DNA of 56,516 nucleotides from Bacteroidales bacterium (GTDB lineage: Bacteria; Bacteroidota; Bacteroidia; Bacteroidales; UBA932), in the NCBI GenBank assembly GCA_017454265.1, contig JAFTDJ010000064.1:1-56516 (forward strand). Reading direction: 5' to 3'. Positions 31,301 through 40,463 of this stretch are shown piece by piece (the stretch's first letter is position 1; every line of letters begins with the position of its first letter). The notes beneath the pieces are model-generated. The model did no database searches, was not told where the DNA came from, and was given only the letters and a program-made list of their open reading frames with translations. A program made the position numbers and the translations under genes.

Positions 31301-33481
31301 CTCTCCGGCGGTGAAGGATGAAGGCTCGGCCTTGGGTGCGGGTGCGGGAAGGGCGGTGTTGACCGCGCTCACGTCGGTGCTCCAGGCAAGCTCAGCAAGT
31401 GCCACCTCGCCGGTAGGGCAGACGAACACCCAGCTGGGCTCGGTGACGTCGAGGACAAGTATCTTCTGTGTCGCAGGAGCGTCGGCAGTAGCGGAGACTC
31501 CTCCCTTTACGGTAACTGCACCGCCTGCGACAGGCTGAGTTGCTACGTAGAAGTGTGCGGTGCCCTCACCGGCTGCGCGAGCAACCACGGAACCGGGCTC
31601 TGCCACCTTGAATGCCAGATAGTTGTCGGCGGGAACCTGGTTGCGGTCGGTCACTGCCGCTGCTGCGAACTGCAGGGTTCCGTCGGCTGCAACCACGGGG
31701 TTGGCCTCGGAGGCTGCGAGCAGCAGTTCTTCGCGCACCATCTGCTTCTTGATGGTACCGGACCAGTTGCGGGCGTTACCCAGATTCCAGGTCTTGGAGC
31801 CGGTAATGACGTTCTGCGTAAGGTCTTCAGGCTCTTCTACATAAGGGGTCCACCACTTGGGCGCGCCTACGTTCTTGCCTGCAATGGCGGAGTCGGGGAG
31901 GATATTGAAGTATCCGCCGGCTGCGTTGTAGCATGGAGCGTCGCTCAGTGCCGTAAAGCCGGCTTTGGCGGCGGGCCAGGAGTCGGTGAAGTAGGTCTCC
32001 ACCACGTCGTAGTACCAGTTGTTGGCAGCCGCGACGGAGATGTCGTCGGCAGTCTTGTACTTGGCGTTGGCGCTTCCGAGCGTTGCCTTCTCCACCATTC
32101 CGAGGAAGAGGTTGTTCTTGAATGAAGTGGTGCCGGGGATGATCTGCAGGCCGAAGAAACCGCCGTTGTTGGTATTGTCAACAAAGTTGAGGTTCCACAC
32201 GGTGTTGTTCTCCACCACGAGGGCTCCCATCGTGCCGGCATCAATACGGATGAAGGTACGCATACCCTGGGTGATGGTGTTGTTCACGAAGCTCAGGCTG
32301 CCGATGGCGGTTGCCTGACGTATGTCGAACACGTCACCTCCCACGGTGCCGTCGGGGTTGATCTTGGAAATTTCGCAGCCGTCGTAGGTGATGGCATCGA
32401 ACACCATATCGTTGCCCCACTCGTACATGAGACCCTTGGTGTAATTGGTGATGACGCAGTTCTTGTAGGTGAGGTTGCCTATGTTCTTGCCTTTCACGGT
32501 GCCGCCGTTCTTGTTCTGGATGGCAAAGCCGTATCCGGAAGGAGCAAGGGCGGTGGGGGAACCGTCGAACTGGACACCTTCGAAGTACAGATCCTTGCCT
32601 GTCCAGGCGTCGGCGATATGGAATTCGCCGCTGAGCACGGGCTTGGAGCCGTCGGCGGTCTCTTCACCTATGATGGAGAAGCCGGCCTGAATGTCCATGG
32701 AGCCGATTTCGTAAGGTGAACCGGCCTGCATCAGGCGAATCTTTGCACCGTTGGTAAGAACGGCGTTCTTGAGTGCCTCGAGAGTGGCGACCTCGGTATA
32801 TCCGCTCACGTCGGGAGTGGTCCAGACGTCAACCTGTCCGCGGCTGGCGCTGAGGAAGTAGAGGGTGAATACATACTCGGTGGAAGGGGTGAGGCCGGTG
32901 ACGGTTGCCGCTGCAGCACCGATTTCATCTGCGCTGAGCGTGCGGGTAGCGGCCTCGGAGGCTCCGACGGGGGCGTACTCGATGCGGTCAACCTCCTGGA
33001 AGTCGGCGACTTCCTTGGACCAGGCCAGGGATACGCTCGTGCTCTCACGGGCGCTCACCTTGAGGTAGAGATTGTCCTTGACCGCATAGGTCTTTACGGA
33101 TTTCTCCGCTACGGCGATGCGGGAAGGTTCTTTCTTCTCGTTGAAAGCCTGTACCGTAAACCAGTAGGTCTTGTCTGCAGTGAGCTTCTTTACCAGAGGC
33201 ACGCTGGCGGGATCTACCGTTTCGGAGAAATCTTTCTGGGTGCGGGCTTCGTCGGTATAGACGGACAGCTCGTAGTAATCTGCGTCCTTTGCAACGTCCC
33301 AGGAGAAGGTCACCACGTCGCCCAGGGCGCTGTTCACCTTGGCTTCAAGGTTCATGGGCTCCAGGCAGCGCTTGAGGTTCATCTCCTCGATGACTTCTAT
33401 CTCGCGCTCCACGCAGGAGACGAGGGCTCCGAGCGCGAGCAGTGCGCAGACTGCGTATTTGATAAGATTGTTGAGTTTCAT
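28322..33481 (-). CDS. Very large beta-helix surface lipoprotein (DUF4957/DUF5123-like), probable pectin-binding protein
   Basis: A 1,719-residue lipoprotein (MKLNNLIKYAVCALLALGAL, lipidated Cys23). Two FN3-like domains (about 40-225) are followed by a pectate-lyase-like beta-helix unit (about 230-560), a module beginning WNLGNARNWSG (about 560-715), a third FN3 (about 717-800), and three further beta-helix units starting near residues 815, 1113 and 1413. These share an LLAAIAAGKD.../VEEFTAAVEAGKTD... start and a GVxLxxDPxxxAANGDYTL...G(A/D)(S/P)(K/R)WNP end. No lyase catalytic Arg/Lys set was identified. Placed right after susD, it probably takes the role of the third, surface glycan-binding protein. 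The start ATG at 33481 is chosen for the lipoprotein signal. Confidence 0.8.
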   Translation of the reverse strand: MKLNNLIKYAVCALLALGALVSCVEREIEVIEEMNLKRCLEPMNLEAKVNSALGDVVTFSWDVAKDADYYELSVYTDEARTQKDFSETVDPASVPLVKKLTADKTYWFTVQAFNEKKEPSRIAVAEKSVKTYAVKDNLYLKVSARESTSVSLAWSKEVADFQEVDRIEYAPVGASEAATRTLSADEIGAAAATVTGLTPSTEYVFTLYFLSASRGQVDVWTTPDVSGYTEVATLEALKNAVLTNGAKIRLMQAGSPYEIGSMDIQAGFSIIGEETADGSKPVLSGEFHIADAWTGKDLYFEGVQFDGSPTALAPSGYGFAIQNKNGGTVKGKNIGNLTYKNCVITNYTKGLMYEWGNDMVFDAITYDGCEISKINPDGTVGGDVFDIRQATAIGSLSFVNNTITQGMRTFIRIDAGTMGALVVENNTVWNLNFVDNTNNGGFFGLQIIPGTTSFKNNLFLGMVEKATLGSANAKYKTADDISVAAANNWYYDVVETYFTDSWPAAKAGFTALSDAPCYNAAGGYFNILPDSAIAGKNVGAPKWWTPYVEEPEDLTQNVITGSKTWNLGNARNWSGTIKKQMVREELLLAASEANPVVAADGTLQFAAAAVTDRNQVPADNYLAFKVAEPGSVVARAAGEGTAHFYVATQPVAGGAVTVKGGVSATADAPATQKILVLDVTEPSWVFVCPTGEVALAELAWSTDVSAVNTALPAPAPKAEPSSFTAGEAVDVVVSWEAVPNAASYSVVFNGKTYAADGLQYVVEGKTTSMLDAGSYTLNVYANPGSSDIYNTQSEAGTAAFAVLPKGGSDEGDVLVVKDTEALLAAIAAGKDAVTLAAGEYKLGGPLVITAPLALKGQDGAVVYGGFRLSGAAVGSFSAENLTVIGSDADNKADIFLDLDNTEGVTASEVTIRNTVIDGFAKSVIYASNTADKFAIDDITFYGVEVKNHGTGQGVFDLRNGAYKSFTLQESTVTGGRDFLRIDAPCSIYSVLVKNNTLNNLNATGNAGGVFCVRATPSLYEVSYNIIANIQNSISGRTAAMVPKMKKNVYFNIADKYYTGCITADNALDGGGVLLSADPFKDAANGDYTLTNAVVMSLGAGASKWNPAIASVSEGNSITVASVEEFTAAVEAGKTDIAFADGEYDLSATAITLTAGMQLKAEGHSSTIKIGQIGLAEGELGNIVIERLNIIGDGANNFINVAGASVVRNFTVRNCSISKIGKSLFYGNADGSSFDAVVFQNVEASELGGGQGTIDIRKGSYGVVSVEGCTIVGGRDFIRADAGKVTGAVKVVNNTFDGVTLNNGNGILYVRSTPETYIFKNNLFLNENGANNLLSKASGVTVPDQIAGNFFYNCVAEKFWTGLITQELATSGGGVILANNPVADAANGDYTLVDGLCLASNVGAPRWNPNAGFVLTDVTVSNVAELTNAIDAGKTGIELKAGTYDLREANESGVINLISSLSLTGRGKVEIIGGFKLGVGTFSFTADGILFSGAEKALGNALEIAEATELDLIKLTNCEFAGFNKSLFYGNGTDSKVGVFSFEDNLVHGFGTGQGMLDIRKGAYGTVSISRNSFYDGGRDFARIDKDIAGSIAIVNNTFAACSVDAGNGLLWIRSLAAQPDKYVVKNNLFLNIGNNSLLAKTGATVPAMSNNWFFNVGEKFFTGAISQEVAAGNGGGVLTEDPCAGSATFDLKLTNAELKKADVGDPRWNSASPRYSKRK

Positions 33482-33494
33482 AAGTCGTGACGGA

Positions 33495-35309
33495 TTAGAG
33501 GTTGTCATAGCCGTAGTCGTTCTTGATATTGCCCTGGCTGTTGGTCATCGTGTCGTTGAAGATGGGCCAGAACATATGCTGTACGGGATCGGCTGTGTAG
33601 ATGCCGTCTATGCGGGAAGTGTAGAAGCCGGTGCTCTTGGAATCGTCGTACTTGGTGACGTATGCTTCGGAGAACTCGGTTCCGGAGGGGATTTCCTCGC
33701 CGTTCTTGAGGAAGGTGATGTTTATGGACTTGCCGTCTTCTGCGTAGTCGTAGCAGATATTGCCGGTCAGGTTGGCGTATTCGCCCTGAAGGTCGCGGAG
33801 CTGCTTCATATCGGCCTTGGCCGCATCAAGCTTTTCCTTGAGCATATTCCAGCGGATGAGGTCGGCTTTGCGGAGGAACTCGCCGCAGAATTCAAGCGCG
33901 CGCTCGTCCACGATAGCGTTGAAGAAAGCGTCCTTGCTGCCAAGCGTGGCTATGTATGCATCTGCTGCGTCTTCGCCGCAGGCGCGGGCACGCACGGCGC
34001 GCAGGTACTGCTTCGCTCCGTCGGGGCCGTTGAGCTCGTTCTCAATTTCCGCTGCCATAAGCAGGATGTCTGCATAGCGCATCACCACGGGCTTGATGCC
34101 GTCGTCGTTACCGCCGGTGTAGGGCTGTGCGTCCATCCATTCGTAGCGGTATTTGCCGAAGAACCACTTGGAGATTCCGGCAGGCTCCGGTTCAGTGTTT
34201 TTGTTCCACTTGTAGTTGACGCATGTTACGTCGCGCCTCTGGTCTCCCTCGGGATATTTGAAGTAAAGGGTAGGTACGGGGCCCGCGTCACCGCCGCGGC
34301 TCACGCCGGCGGACCAGTTGGAGCCTTCGGAAGAAATGGCGAAAGTGAAGTTCCAGCGGCCGCGTCCCGCGCCGAACGGAATAACGTACAGGGTCTCGTA
34401 TGAAGGGCCTGCGGTGAGGTTGTTCATGTTGTTGAGATTGTACCACATCTGCTCGTAGTCGCTCTCCAGGGCGGCTTTGCCCACGGCGTCTTTGAGGTAA
34501 TCGAGTGCCTTGGGGTAGAGGACGTCCTTCTGGAGCTCGGGATCGCTTGAGAGGCGTACAGTGCCAAGGTCGCCGGTGCCGACGGCTCCGTCATCGGGAC
34601 GGATTGCGTAGCCGGATGCGGTGAGGGCGATACGGGCGTAAAGGCCCTCCGCGAACACCTTGTTCACGCGGTCGGTGCGGGAAGTGGCGGCCGTGGCGCC
34701 GGGATAAGGCAGGTTGGGTATTGCCTCGTCCAGGTCGGCAAGTATCTGCTTGAAGATTACGTCGCGGCTCTCTTTCTTGGCATAAATGGTAGCCGAGGTG
34801 AGGGACTCAAAGCGTGCGGGAACGTCTCCCCAGGCCTTGATAAGGTCGTAGTAAATCATAGCCCTGAGGGTAAGGGCTTCTGCCAGCAGGTACGCCATCT
34901 CGCTCTTGTTCTCAGTGTCGCCATACTGCCTCAGGCCCTCGATGACGAGGTTGGCGCGCTCGATACCCATATACATGAGAGGGAAGGGGCCGTTGCTGAG
35001 GTTCAGCTGGGAGTTGTTCGTGAGGCAATCGTAAGTCGCGATGTCGGTCTTGCCGTCACCGGGCTTGTAGGTGTTGTACCACTCGATGTCGGTGTTGAAG
35101 CCGTACCAGGGCAGGAAGCGTCCGCGGTAGGAGTTCACTTCGCAGAAAGACTCCGTAATACCGAATATTGTACCTTCTGCCAGGTCGTAGTTGCTGTACA
35201 CGGTCTGGGAGTCGAAAGCCGACGGGGAACTGGATTCGAGGAACTTGTTGCAGGAAGAAGCGCATACAGCCAGCACGGCGGCGGAAAGGATATATATAAT
35301 CTTTTTCAT
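33495..35309 (-). CDS. SusD/RagB-family outer-membrane glycan-binding lipoprotein
   Basis: A 604-residue lipoprotein, signal MKKIIYILSAAVLAVCASSC with lipidated Cys20, then NKFLESSSPSAF, the standard SusD opening. Mid-protein AEALTLRAMIYYDLIKAWGDVP and the C-terminal MRYADILLMAAEIENEL and FWPIF segments are SusD family hallmarks. It forms the lid over the SusC barrel, binding pectin-derived oligosaccharides at the cell surface. The gene starts 12 bases after susC; the ATG at 35309 is preferred over 35315 for the signal peptide. Confidence 0.95.
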   Translation of the reverse strand: MKKIIYILSAAVLAVCASSCNKFLESSSPSAFDSQTVYSNYDLAEGTIFGITESFCEVNSYRGRFLPWYGFNTDIEWYNTYKPGDGKTDIATYDCLTNNSQLNLSNGPFPLMYMGIERANLVIEGLRQYGDTENKSEMAYLLAEALTLRAMIYYDLIKAWGDVPARFESLTSATIYAKKESRDVIFKQILADLDEAIPNLPYPGATAATSRTDRVNKVFAEGLYARIALTASGYAIRPDDGAVGTGDLGTVRLSSDPELQKDVLYPKALDYLKDAVGKAALESDYEQMWYNLNNMNNLTAGPSYETLYVIPFGAGRGRWNFTFAISSEGSNWSAGVSRGGDAGPVPTLYFKYPEGDQRRDVTCVNYKWNKNTEPEPAGISKWFFGKYRYEWMDAQPYTGGNDDGIKPVVMRYADILLMAAEIENELNGPDGAKQYLRAVRARACGEDAADAYIATLGSKDAFFNAIVDERALEFCGEFLRKADLIRWNMLKEKLDAAKADMKQLRDLQGEYANLTGNICYDYAEDGKSINITFLKNGEEIPSGTEFSEAYVTKYDDSKSTGFYTSRIDGIYTADPVQHMFWPIFNDTMTNSQGNIKNDYGYDNL

Positions 35310-35321
35310 ATGCACATCATT

Positions 35322-38300
35322 TTAGAAAGTAAGGTTGAGACCGGCCACGAAACCGATGCTCTTGGGGTATGCAGAATAGTCCACGCCCGGGGTAAGCGGG
35401 GTGGCGCGGCGGGTGTCAACCTCGGGGTCGTAGCCGCTGTATTTGGTGAGGCAGAAGAGGTTGGTGCCGGTCACATAGATGCGTGCCCTGCGGATATGTA
35501 TCTTCTGGGTGAGGTTCTCGGGCAGGGTGTAGCCGATGGTAGCACTCTGCAGGCGCAGGAAGGAAGCGTCCTCCACCGCCCAGTCGCTGAAGATGGCGTT
35601 GCCTACGAAAGGTGCCCACATGGTCTTGCCGGCATTCACGCTCCTGAGGGTCTCGGCGTCAGTAATCATCTCGCCGGTCTCCCAGTCGATGCTGGTCCAG
35701 CGCTTGCTGACGTCCATGGTGTTCATCAGGTTGCGGTTGTAGAACTTGCGGGAAGAAGTGAACTCCACGCGGTTGGCGTTGTACACCTGGTTGCCTATCA
35801 TGAAGTTGAAGTTGGCGCTGAAGTCGAAGCCCTTGAAGTAACCGCTGAGGCCGAAACCGCCGGTGAAATCGGGGCTGGCGTTGCCGATGACGGTGCGGTC
35901 TGCGACCGTCACTTTGCCGTCTGTCGTCCAGACCTCGTTGCCGTTCTCGTCAACGGTCTTCACGTTCTTGGCGATATCCTTGAATTTGGGAGCGCCGGGA
36001 CGCATATACTGGGCGCCGACAATACTGGTACAGTCAACAACGCCCTCGTTGAGGACCCAGCTGCTGCCGTTCCAGGTGAAGTCGTCCACTGTGTAGAATC
36101 CGTCGGAGAGGAAGCCGTACATATTGCCCAGAGGCTGGCCAACCTGCACGATGTAGTCGTCGCCGATTTCGGTGGATGCCCAGTATGACTGTGCGGTGAT
36201 GCTGCTAAGTCCGCCAAGGTCGGTTACGCGGTTCTGGTTGTAGGCGATGTTGCCGTTGATGCTCAGGGAGAAGTCTTTCTTCTGCACGATGGGGGCGTTG
36301 AGGGTGAGCTCGACGCCGCGGTTGCGGGTGGAACCCAGGTTGCGGTACTGGCTGTCGTAGCCGGAGCCGGTGATGGGGAAGTTGATCAGAAGGTCCCTGG
36401 TGTCGTTCTGGTAAACCTCGATGCTACCGCTCAGGCGGCTCTGCCAGAAGCTGAAGTCCAAACCTATGTTGTGGGTGTAGGAGGTCTCCCAGGTGAGCTC
36501 GGGGTTGTTCATGATCTTGCCCGCCATCCAGTAGTTGCTGCTCTGGCTGATCCAGGTGGTAGTTGTAGCGGCATACTGCTTGAGTATCTGTCCGGAGGGG
36601 ATGTTGTTGTTACCTGCGGTACCGAAGCTGTAGCGGAGCTTGAGCTGGTCCAGCCAGTTGTGGGAGTTGTCCATCCAGGGCTCGTTGGAGATGGTCCAGG
36701 ACGCTGCGGCGGAAGGGAAGAATCCCCACTGCCTGCCGGGTGCGAACTTGGAGCTGCCGTCGGCACGGAGCGTGGCTCCGATGCTGTAGCGGTGCTTGTA
36801 ATCGTAGTTCACGCGGCCGAAGAAAGACAGCAGCTTGTCGTCCGGATTCACATAGTTGTTGGTGGATGCAGGAGTACCTGAGGACATGAAGTTCCAGGCC
36901 ATCGGAGCATCGTAGAAAGTTGCGAGGCCGTCAACCATCATGGTGAGCAGGTTGCTCTTGGTGATGGTCATTTCCTCGCCGAGCAGTGCCGTGAGGCTGT
37001 GGTCGTCGTTGTTGAGCACTTCCGCAAAGTCGTAATTGATGGTGTTGGTATTGCGGAAACGGGTGCGGTATGCATCTTTGCGCTGGTTGGACGGAGTGTT
37101 CTTTACGGTGGAGTTGTTGGCCACGTAGTAGGTGGTGAGTCCGTAGAAGCGGTCGTCCTGCTGGTTGTAGTCTTCCAGGCCGCCCTCGATCTTGAGCCGC
37201 AGGTTCTTTATGATTTCCCAGTTGAACGCTGCATTCATGTTGAGGGTGGTACGGATGCGGCGGCTGTCGTTGTCTGCCACGCTCTGCAGAGGAGGGGCGT
37301 TGTCGCCGTAGTCCTGTTCCTCGTCAACGCCGGTAAGTGCGGTGCTGAGGGGGATGGGGCTATAGGAGACGGCGTGCTTGAGACGGCCGTTGCCGGAAGT
37401 GGTGCCGGTATCGTTGATGCCGTTGGCGCCGCTGCCTCGCACGTTCACGCGGGACCAGCGCACGTTGGCGTCGATGCTGGTGGTCTTGCCGGTCTTGAAG
37501 TTACCCTTGAAGTTGAGGTTGTCTCGGCTGTAGTTGGAACCGGTCATGATGGCCTGGTCGCCCATATGTGCATATCCAACGGTCCAGTTGCCCATTTCGC
37601 CGCTGCCGGAGACGGAAAGGTCGGCGGAGAAGGAGGAACCGGTGTTGCCGAACACGGCGTCGATCCAGTCGTTGCCTGCCACACCTTTGTAAAGGTCGAT
37701 ATCGGCGAAGGTTCCGAAGTAAGGATAATAGTAAGACTTGAGATTGTCGCGGATGGAACCGAGCTCGTATTGGAATTTTACGAAGTTCTCCACGTCCATG
37801 GCCTTGATGGCGTTCTTGTTCGCCATAGTCTTGCGGCCGTAGTAAGTGTTGAACTTGACGGAGATCTTCTGTCCCTTCTCTGCGTTCTTGGTGGTTACGA
37901 TAACAACGCCGTTGGCGCCGCGGGAACCGTAGATTGCGGTGGAGAAAGCGTCCTTGAGCACGTCGATGGATGCAATCTCGGAGGAAGGAATGTCGTTGAT
38001 ACTCTCGACGGGGAAGCCGTCCACGATGTAAAGAGGGCTGCTGTCCTGAGTGATGGAGCCGCCGCCGCGGACACGGATCTTGATGTCGGCGTCGGGATCA
38101 CCTTCCGTGGTGACAACCGAAACGCCCGCCATCTTTCCGGAGAGCGCCTGGCTGACGGTGGTTACGGGCTGTTCGGTGAGCTTGTCGCTGTTTACCGATG
38201 AGACCGAGCCCAACAGGTCGCGGCGCTTTACCGTAGCGTAACCGACTACGACCACTTCGTCAAGGATGGTGTTGTCGGCTTTGAGAATCACGTCGATGGT

Positions 38301-38570
38301 GCTGCGTCCTGCAATGGGCACAACCTGGTCGGCGAGACCGATGAACGAAAACACCAGATTCTCGGCATCTGCCGGGACTGTGAGGGTGTAATCACCGTCA
38401 AGTCCGGTTACGGCTCCGATAGTCGTACCCTGAACCACGACGCCCGCTCCGATGAGGGGTTCGCCGCTCTCGTCCGTCACGACACCGGAGATGGTGTTCT
38501 GTGCGGAAAGGGAGACTGCCGCAGCCATTCCAAGCAGCGCAAGAATAAGTTTCTTTGCTGGATTTTTCAT
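35322..38570 (-). CDS. SusC/RagA-family TonB-dependent outer-membrane transporter
   Basis: A 1,082-residue receptor. After the signal peptide come a carboxypeptidase-regulatory-like domain (about 24-100, NTISGVVTDESGEPLIGAGV), the plug with DEVVVVGYATVKRRDLLGSVSSV and IDVLKDAFSTAIYGSRGANG, and a 22-strand barrel ending in an aromatic residue (LNLTF). It imports oligogalacturonides with the SusD partner, energised by TonB. It lies 39 bases after the pectate lyase gene with no visible promoter, so it is likely read through from GH28. Confidence 0.96.
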   Translation of the reverse strand: MKNPAKKLILALLGMAAAVSLSAQNTISGVVTDESGEPLIGAGVVVQGTTIGAVTGLDGDYTLTVPADAENLVFSFIGLADQVVPIAGRSTIDVILKADNTILDEVVVVGYATVKRRDLLGSVSSVNSDKLTEQPVTTVSQALSGKMAGVSVVTTEGDPDADIKIRVRGGGSITQDSSPLYIVDGFPVESINDIPSSEIASIDVLKDAFSTAIYGSRGANGVVIVTTKNAEKGQKISVKFNTYYGRKTMANKNAIKAMDVENFVKFQYELGSIRDNLKSYYYPYFGTFADIDLYKGVAGNDWIDAVFGNTGSSFSADLSVSGSGEMGNWTVGYAHMGDQAIMTGSNYSRDNLNFKGNFKTGKTTSIDANVRWSRVNVRGSGANGINDTGTTSGNGRLKHAVSYSPIPLSTALTGVDEEQDYGDNAPPLQSVADNDSRRIRTTLNMNAAFNWEIIKNLRLKIEGGLEDYNQQDDRFYGLTTYYVANNSTVKNTPSNQRKDAYRTRFRNTNTINYDFAEVLNNDDHSLTALLGEEMTITKSNLLTMMVDGLATFYDAPMAWNFMSSGTPASTNNYVNPDDKLLSFFGRVNYDYKHRYSIGATLRADGSSKFAPGRQWGFFPSAAASWTISNEPWMDNSHNWLDQLKLRYSFGTAGNNNIPSGQILKQYAATTTTWISQSSNYWMAGKIMNNPELTWETSYTHNIGLDFSFWQSRLSGSIEVYQNDTRDLLINFPITGSGYDSQYRNLGSTRNRGVELTLNAPIVQKKDFSLSINGNIAYNQNRVTDLGGLSSITAQSYWASTEIGDDYIVQVGQPLGNMYGFLSDGFYTVDDFTWNGSSWVLNEGVVDCTSIVGAQYMRPGAPKFKDIAKNVKTVDENGNEVWTTDGKVTVADRTVIGNASPDFTGGFGLSGYFKGFDFSANFNFMIGNQVYNANRVEFTSSRKFYNRNLMNTMDVSKRWTSIDWETGEMITDAETLRSVNAGKTMWAPFVGNAIFSDWAVEDASFLRLQSATIGYTLPENLTQKIHIRRARIYVTGTNLFCLTKYSGYDPEVDTRRATPLTPGVDYSAYPKSIGFVAGLNLTF

Positions 38571-38609
38571 GGATTTTTGGTTGAAATTAATAATTGAGGT
38601 TAATGAATT

Positions 38610-40463
38610 TTATAGTGTTTTATATTCGCTTCCGCTGTTCTGGGCGGCTATAATTTCGCGCACCAGATAGTGAAGGTACATTTCCAGGTTGGTGTAACGG
38701 CCGTTCTTGTCGAATCCCTTTGCGTTGCCGTCGGAACTGTCGTTTTTGTCTAGTCCAAACTGGTCTTCGAACCAGTCGGGCATACCGTCGCCGTCGCTGT
38801 CTGTATTCTTGCCAAGCTGCTCTGCAGTGGCGCTGTATTCCGGCCAGCCTCCGACGTCGGACTGAGTGTCTATAAGGCCGGCGATGCCGCTCTTGCTGCC
38901 CTTGTACGTAGCCGTACCCTGCTTTACTTCATCTGCAACCCGCTTGTCTATGGAGTCCCTGTTCAGGCTTGCTCCGGCATGATTGAGGACGGCATTGAAT
39001 GCGGATGTTGCGGGGTGCAGGCTCACTGCGCCTGAGGCGAAAGGCTTGCTTTCCCTGATGGTGGAAACAAGGCTGGCGGAGGCGGTGGTGCCGCTCCAGT
39101 TGTCGGAGGTAAGGCCGCTGTTGCCGTACATATAATTGCCGTCCATATAGAAATGGCCGGGAACGACGGTGGATGTGCCCATTGCTCCGGTGCAGTTGCT
39201 GCAGGACGTCATGGGATCCAGGAACCATATATGGTTGGATGGCGTTGCCGGCCCGGGCTTGTAATAGCAGTTGATAAGGTTGTAAGTCCTGTAAGTGCCT
39301 GAATTGTTGGCGCTTTCGCCACCATAGCAGGTGTTGCCCCTCCAGTTGTAAATAACATTGTTCACCATGCTCAGGGGCCCTTTCTGCGTGCTCACGTAAT
39401 CGTGGTCTATGCGAGGGTTGCGGCTGTCGTGGTGGGCCAGGAGATTGTGGTGGTAAGTGGCGTTGTTGCCGCCCCAGATGCCGCCGTAACCATGGGTCCC
39501 CTTTTCGTGTATGGAAACGCGGAGGCTCTCGGAGACGATGTTCCACGAGAAGGTGAAGTCCTTCATGCCGTAGAACGAGGCGCATTCATCGGTGCTCCAG
39601 CTTACCGAGCAGTGGTCGATAACGATGTTGCTGTACTTGTCGTCCGTATGGTCCATTATCTGGATGGCGTCGTCTTCGGTCTTGGCCTCGTCGCCCATAC
39701 GGCAACGGATGAAGCGCACCACCACGTTGCTTGCGGAGATGCGGAAAGTGTAGTTCTTCAGGCAGATGCCGTCGCCCGGGGCGGTCTGTCCGGCAATGGT
39801 GATATCGCCCTTCTTGATGTTGAGCTGCTTGGTGAGCGGTATTATGCCCGCTACGTCGAACACCACCGTGAGGGGCCTGTCGCCCTTCTCGACGGCATTG
39901 CGCAGGGTGCCGCTGACGGAGGCATTGTCTTCCAGGCTGGTGACATGATACACCTTGCCTTCGCGCCCTCCTGTAGTAAACATACCTCCGCCCTCAGCTC
40001 CCGGGAAGGCTCTTGCACTGCCGTCTTCCTCTGCGGAGGGGATGAGAAAATCTGCATAGTATCGGGTGAGGTCTTTCCCGGGCTCAGGAGTCGGGGTCGG
40101 CTCTTCGCCGCCGGTGGTGCTCACGTCCAGAAAATCGGAGAAGGCGGAAGAGAGACCGTCGGCAGTGCTGCGTACTGCAAAGCGGTAGGCGGTGCCTTCT
40201 TCCAGCCCGGAGATGATGACGCTGCGGGTGGTGACGGAACCGCTTTTGGCCTCATTGCTTCCCTTGAGGAGTTTCCAATCGTAACCGGTGGCGTCAGCCA
40301 CGGCGTTCCACTGGATGGCAAGGCTGCTTTCCGTCGCATTTTTCAACGTAAGGCCTGCCGGAACGTCCGGGGCTGCCGGATCTGCAGGTTTTTCTCCGTC
40401 ACAGGCGCAGGCGCAGGCGCACAGCGTCATGGCCGCCGCAATCATATAGAGTCTCTTTATCAT
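38610..40463 (-). CDS. Pectate lyase (PL1) lipoprotein with FN3 domain
   Basis: A 617-residue enzyme with a cysteine-rich lipoprotein-type signal (MIKRLYMIAAAMTLCACACAC). An FN3 domain (about 35-120) precedes the PL1 beta-helix. Signatures are FPGAEGGGMFTTGGREGKVYHV, the asparagine/histidine ladder VIDHCSVSWSTDECASFYG, and HHDSRNPRID with the likely catalytic Arg. The C-terminus carries a calcium-binding DSDGDGMPDWFEDQFGLD repeat often seen in Bacteroidota PL1 enzymes. It cuts de-esterified homogalacturonan by beta-elimination, making the unsaturated ends removed by GH105. Its ATG overlaps the GH105 stop by 4 bases. Confidence 0.92.
   Translation of the reverse strand: MIKRLYMIAAAMTLCACACACDGEKPADPAAPDVPAGLTLKNATESSLAIQWNAVADATGYDWKLLKGSNEAKSGSVTTRSVIISGLEEGTAYRFAVRSTADGLSSAFSDFLDVSTTGGEEPTPTPEPGKDLTRYYADFLIPSAEEDGSARAFPGAEGGGMFTTGGREGKVYHVTSLEDNASVSGTLRNAVEKGDRPLTVVFDVAGIIPLTKQLNIKKGDITIAGQTAPGDGICLKNYTFRISASNVVVRFIRCRMGDEAKTEDDAIQIMDHTDDKYSNIVIDHCSVSWSTDECASFYGMKDFTFSWNIVSESLRVSIHEKGTHGYGGIWGGNNATYHHNLLAHHDSRNPRIDHDYVSTQKGPLSMVNNVIYNWRGNTCYGGESANNSGTYRTYNLINCYYKPGPATPSNHIWFLDPMTSCSNCTGAMGTSTVVPGHFYMDGNYMYGNSGLTSDNWSGTTASASLVSTIRESKPFASGAVSLHPATSAFNAVLNHAGASLNRDSIDKRVADEVKQGTATYKGSKSGIAGLIDTQSDVGGWPEYSATAEQLGKNTDSDGDGMPDWFEDQFGLDKNDSSDGNAKGFDKNGRYTNLEMYLHYLVREIIAAQNSGSEYKTL

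Noticed and set aside
35322-38570. Plus-strand open frames of 290-400 codons across the susC and PL1 genes.
   Set aside because: They are Val/Gly-rich shadows of codon-biased genes on the other strand and have no start signals.
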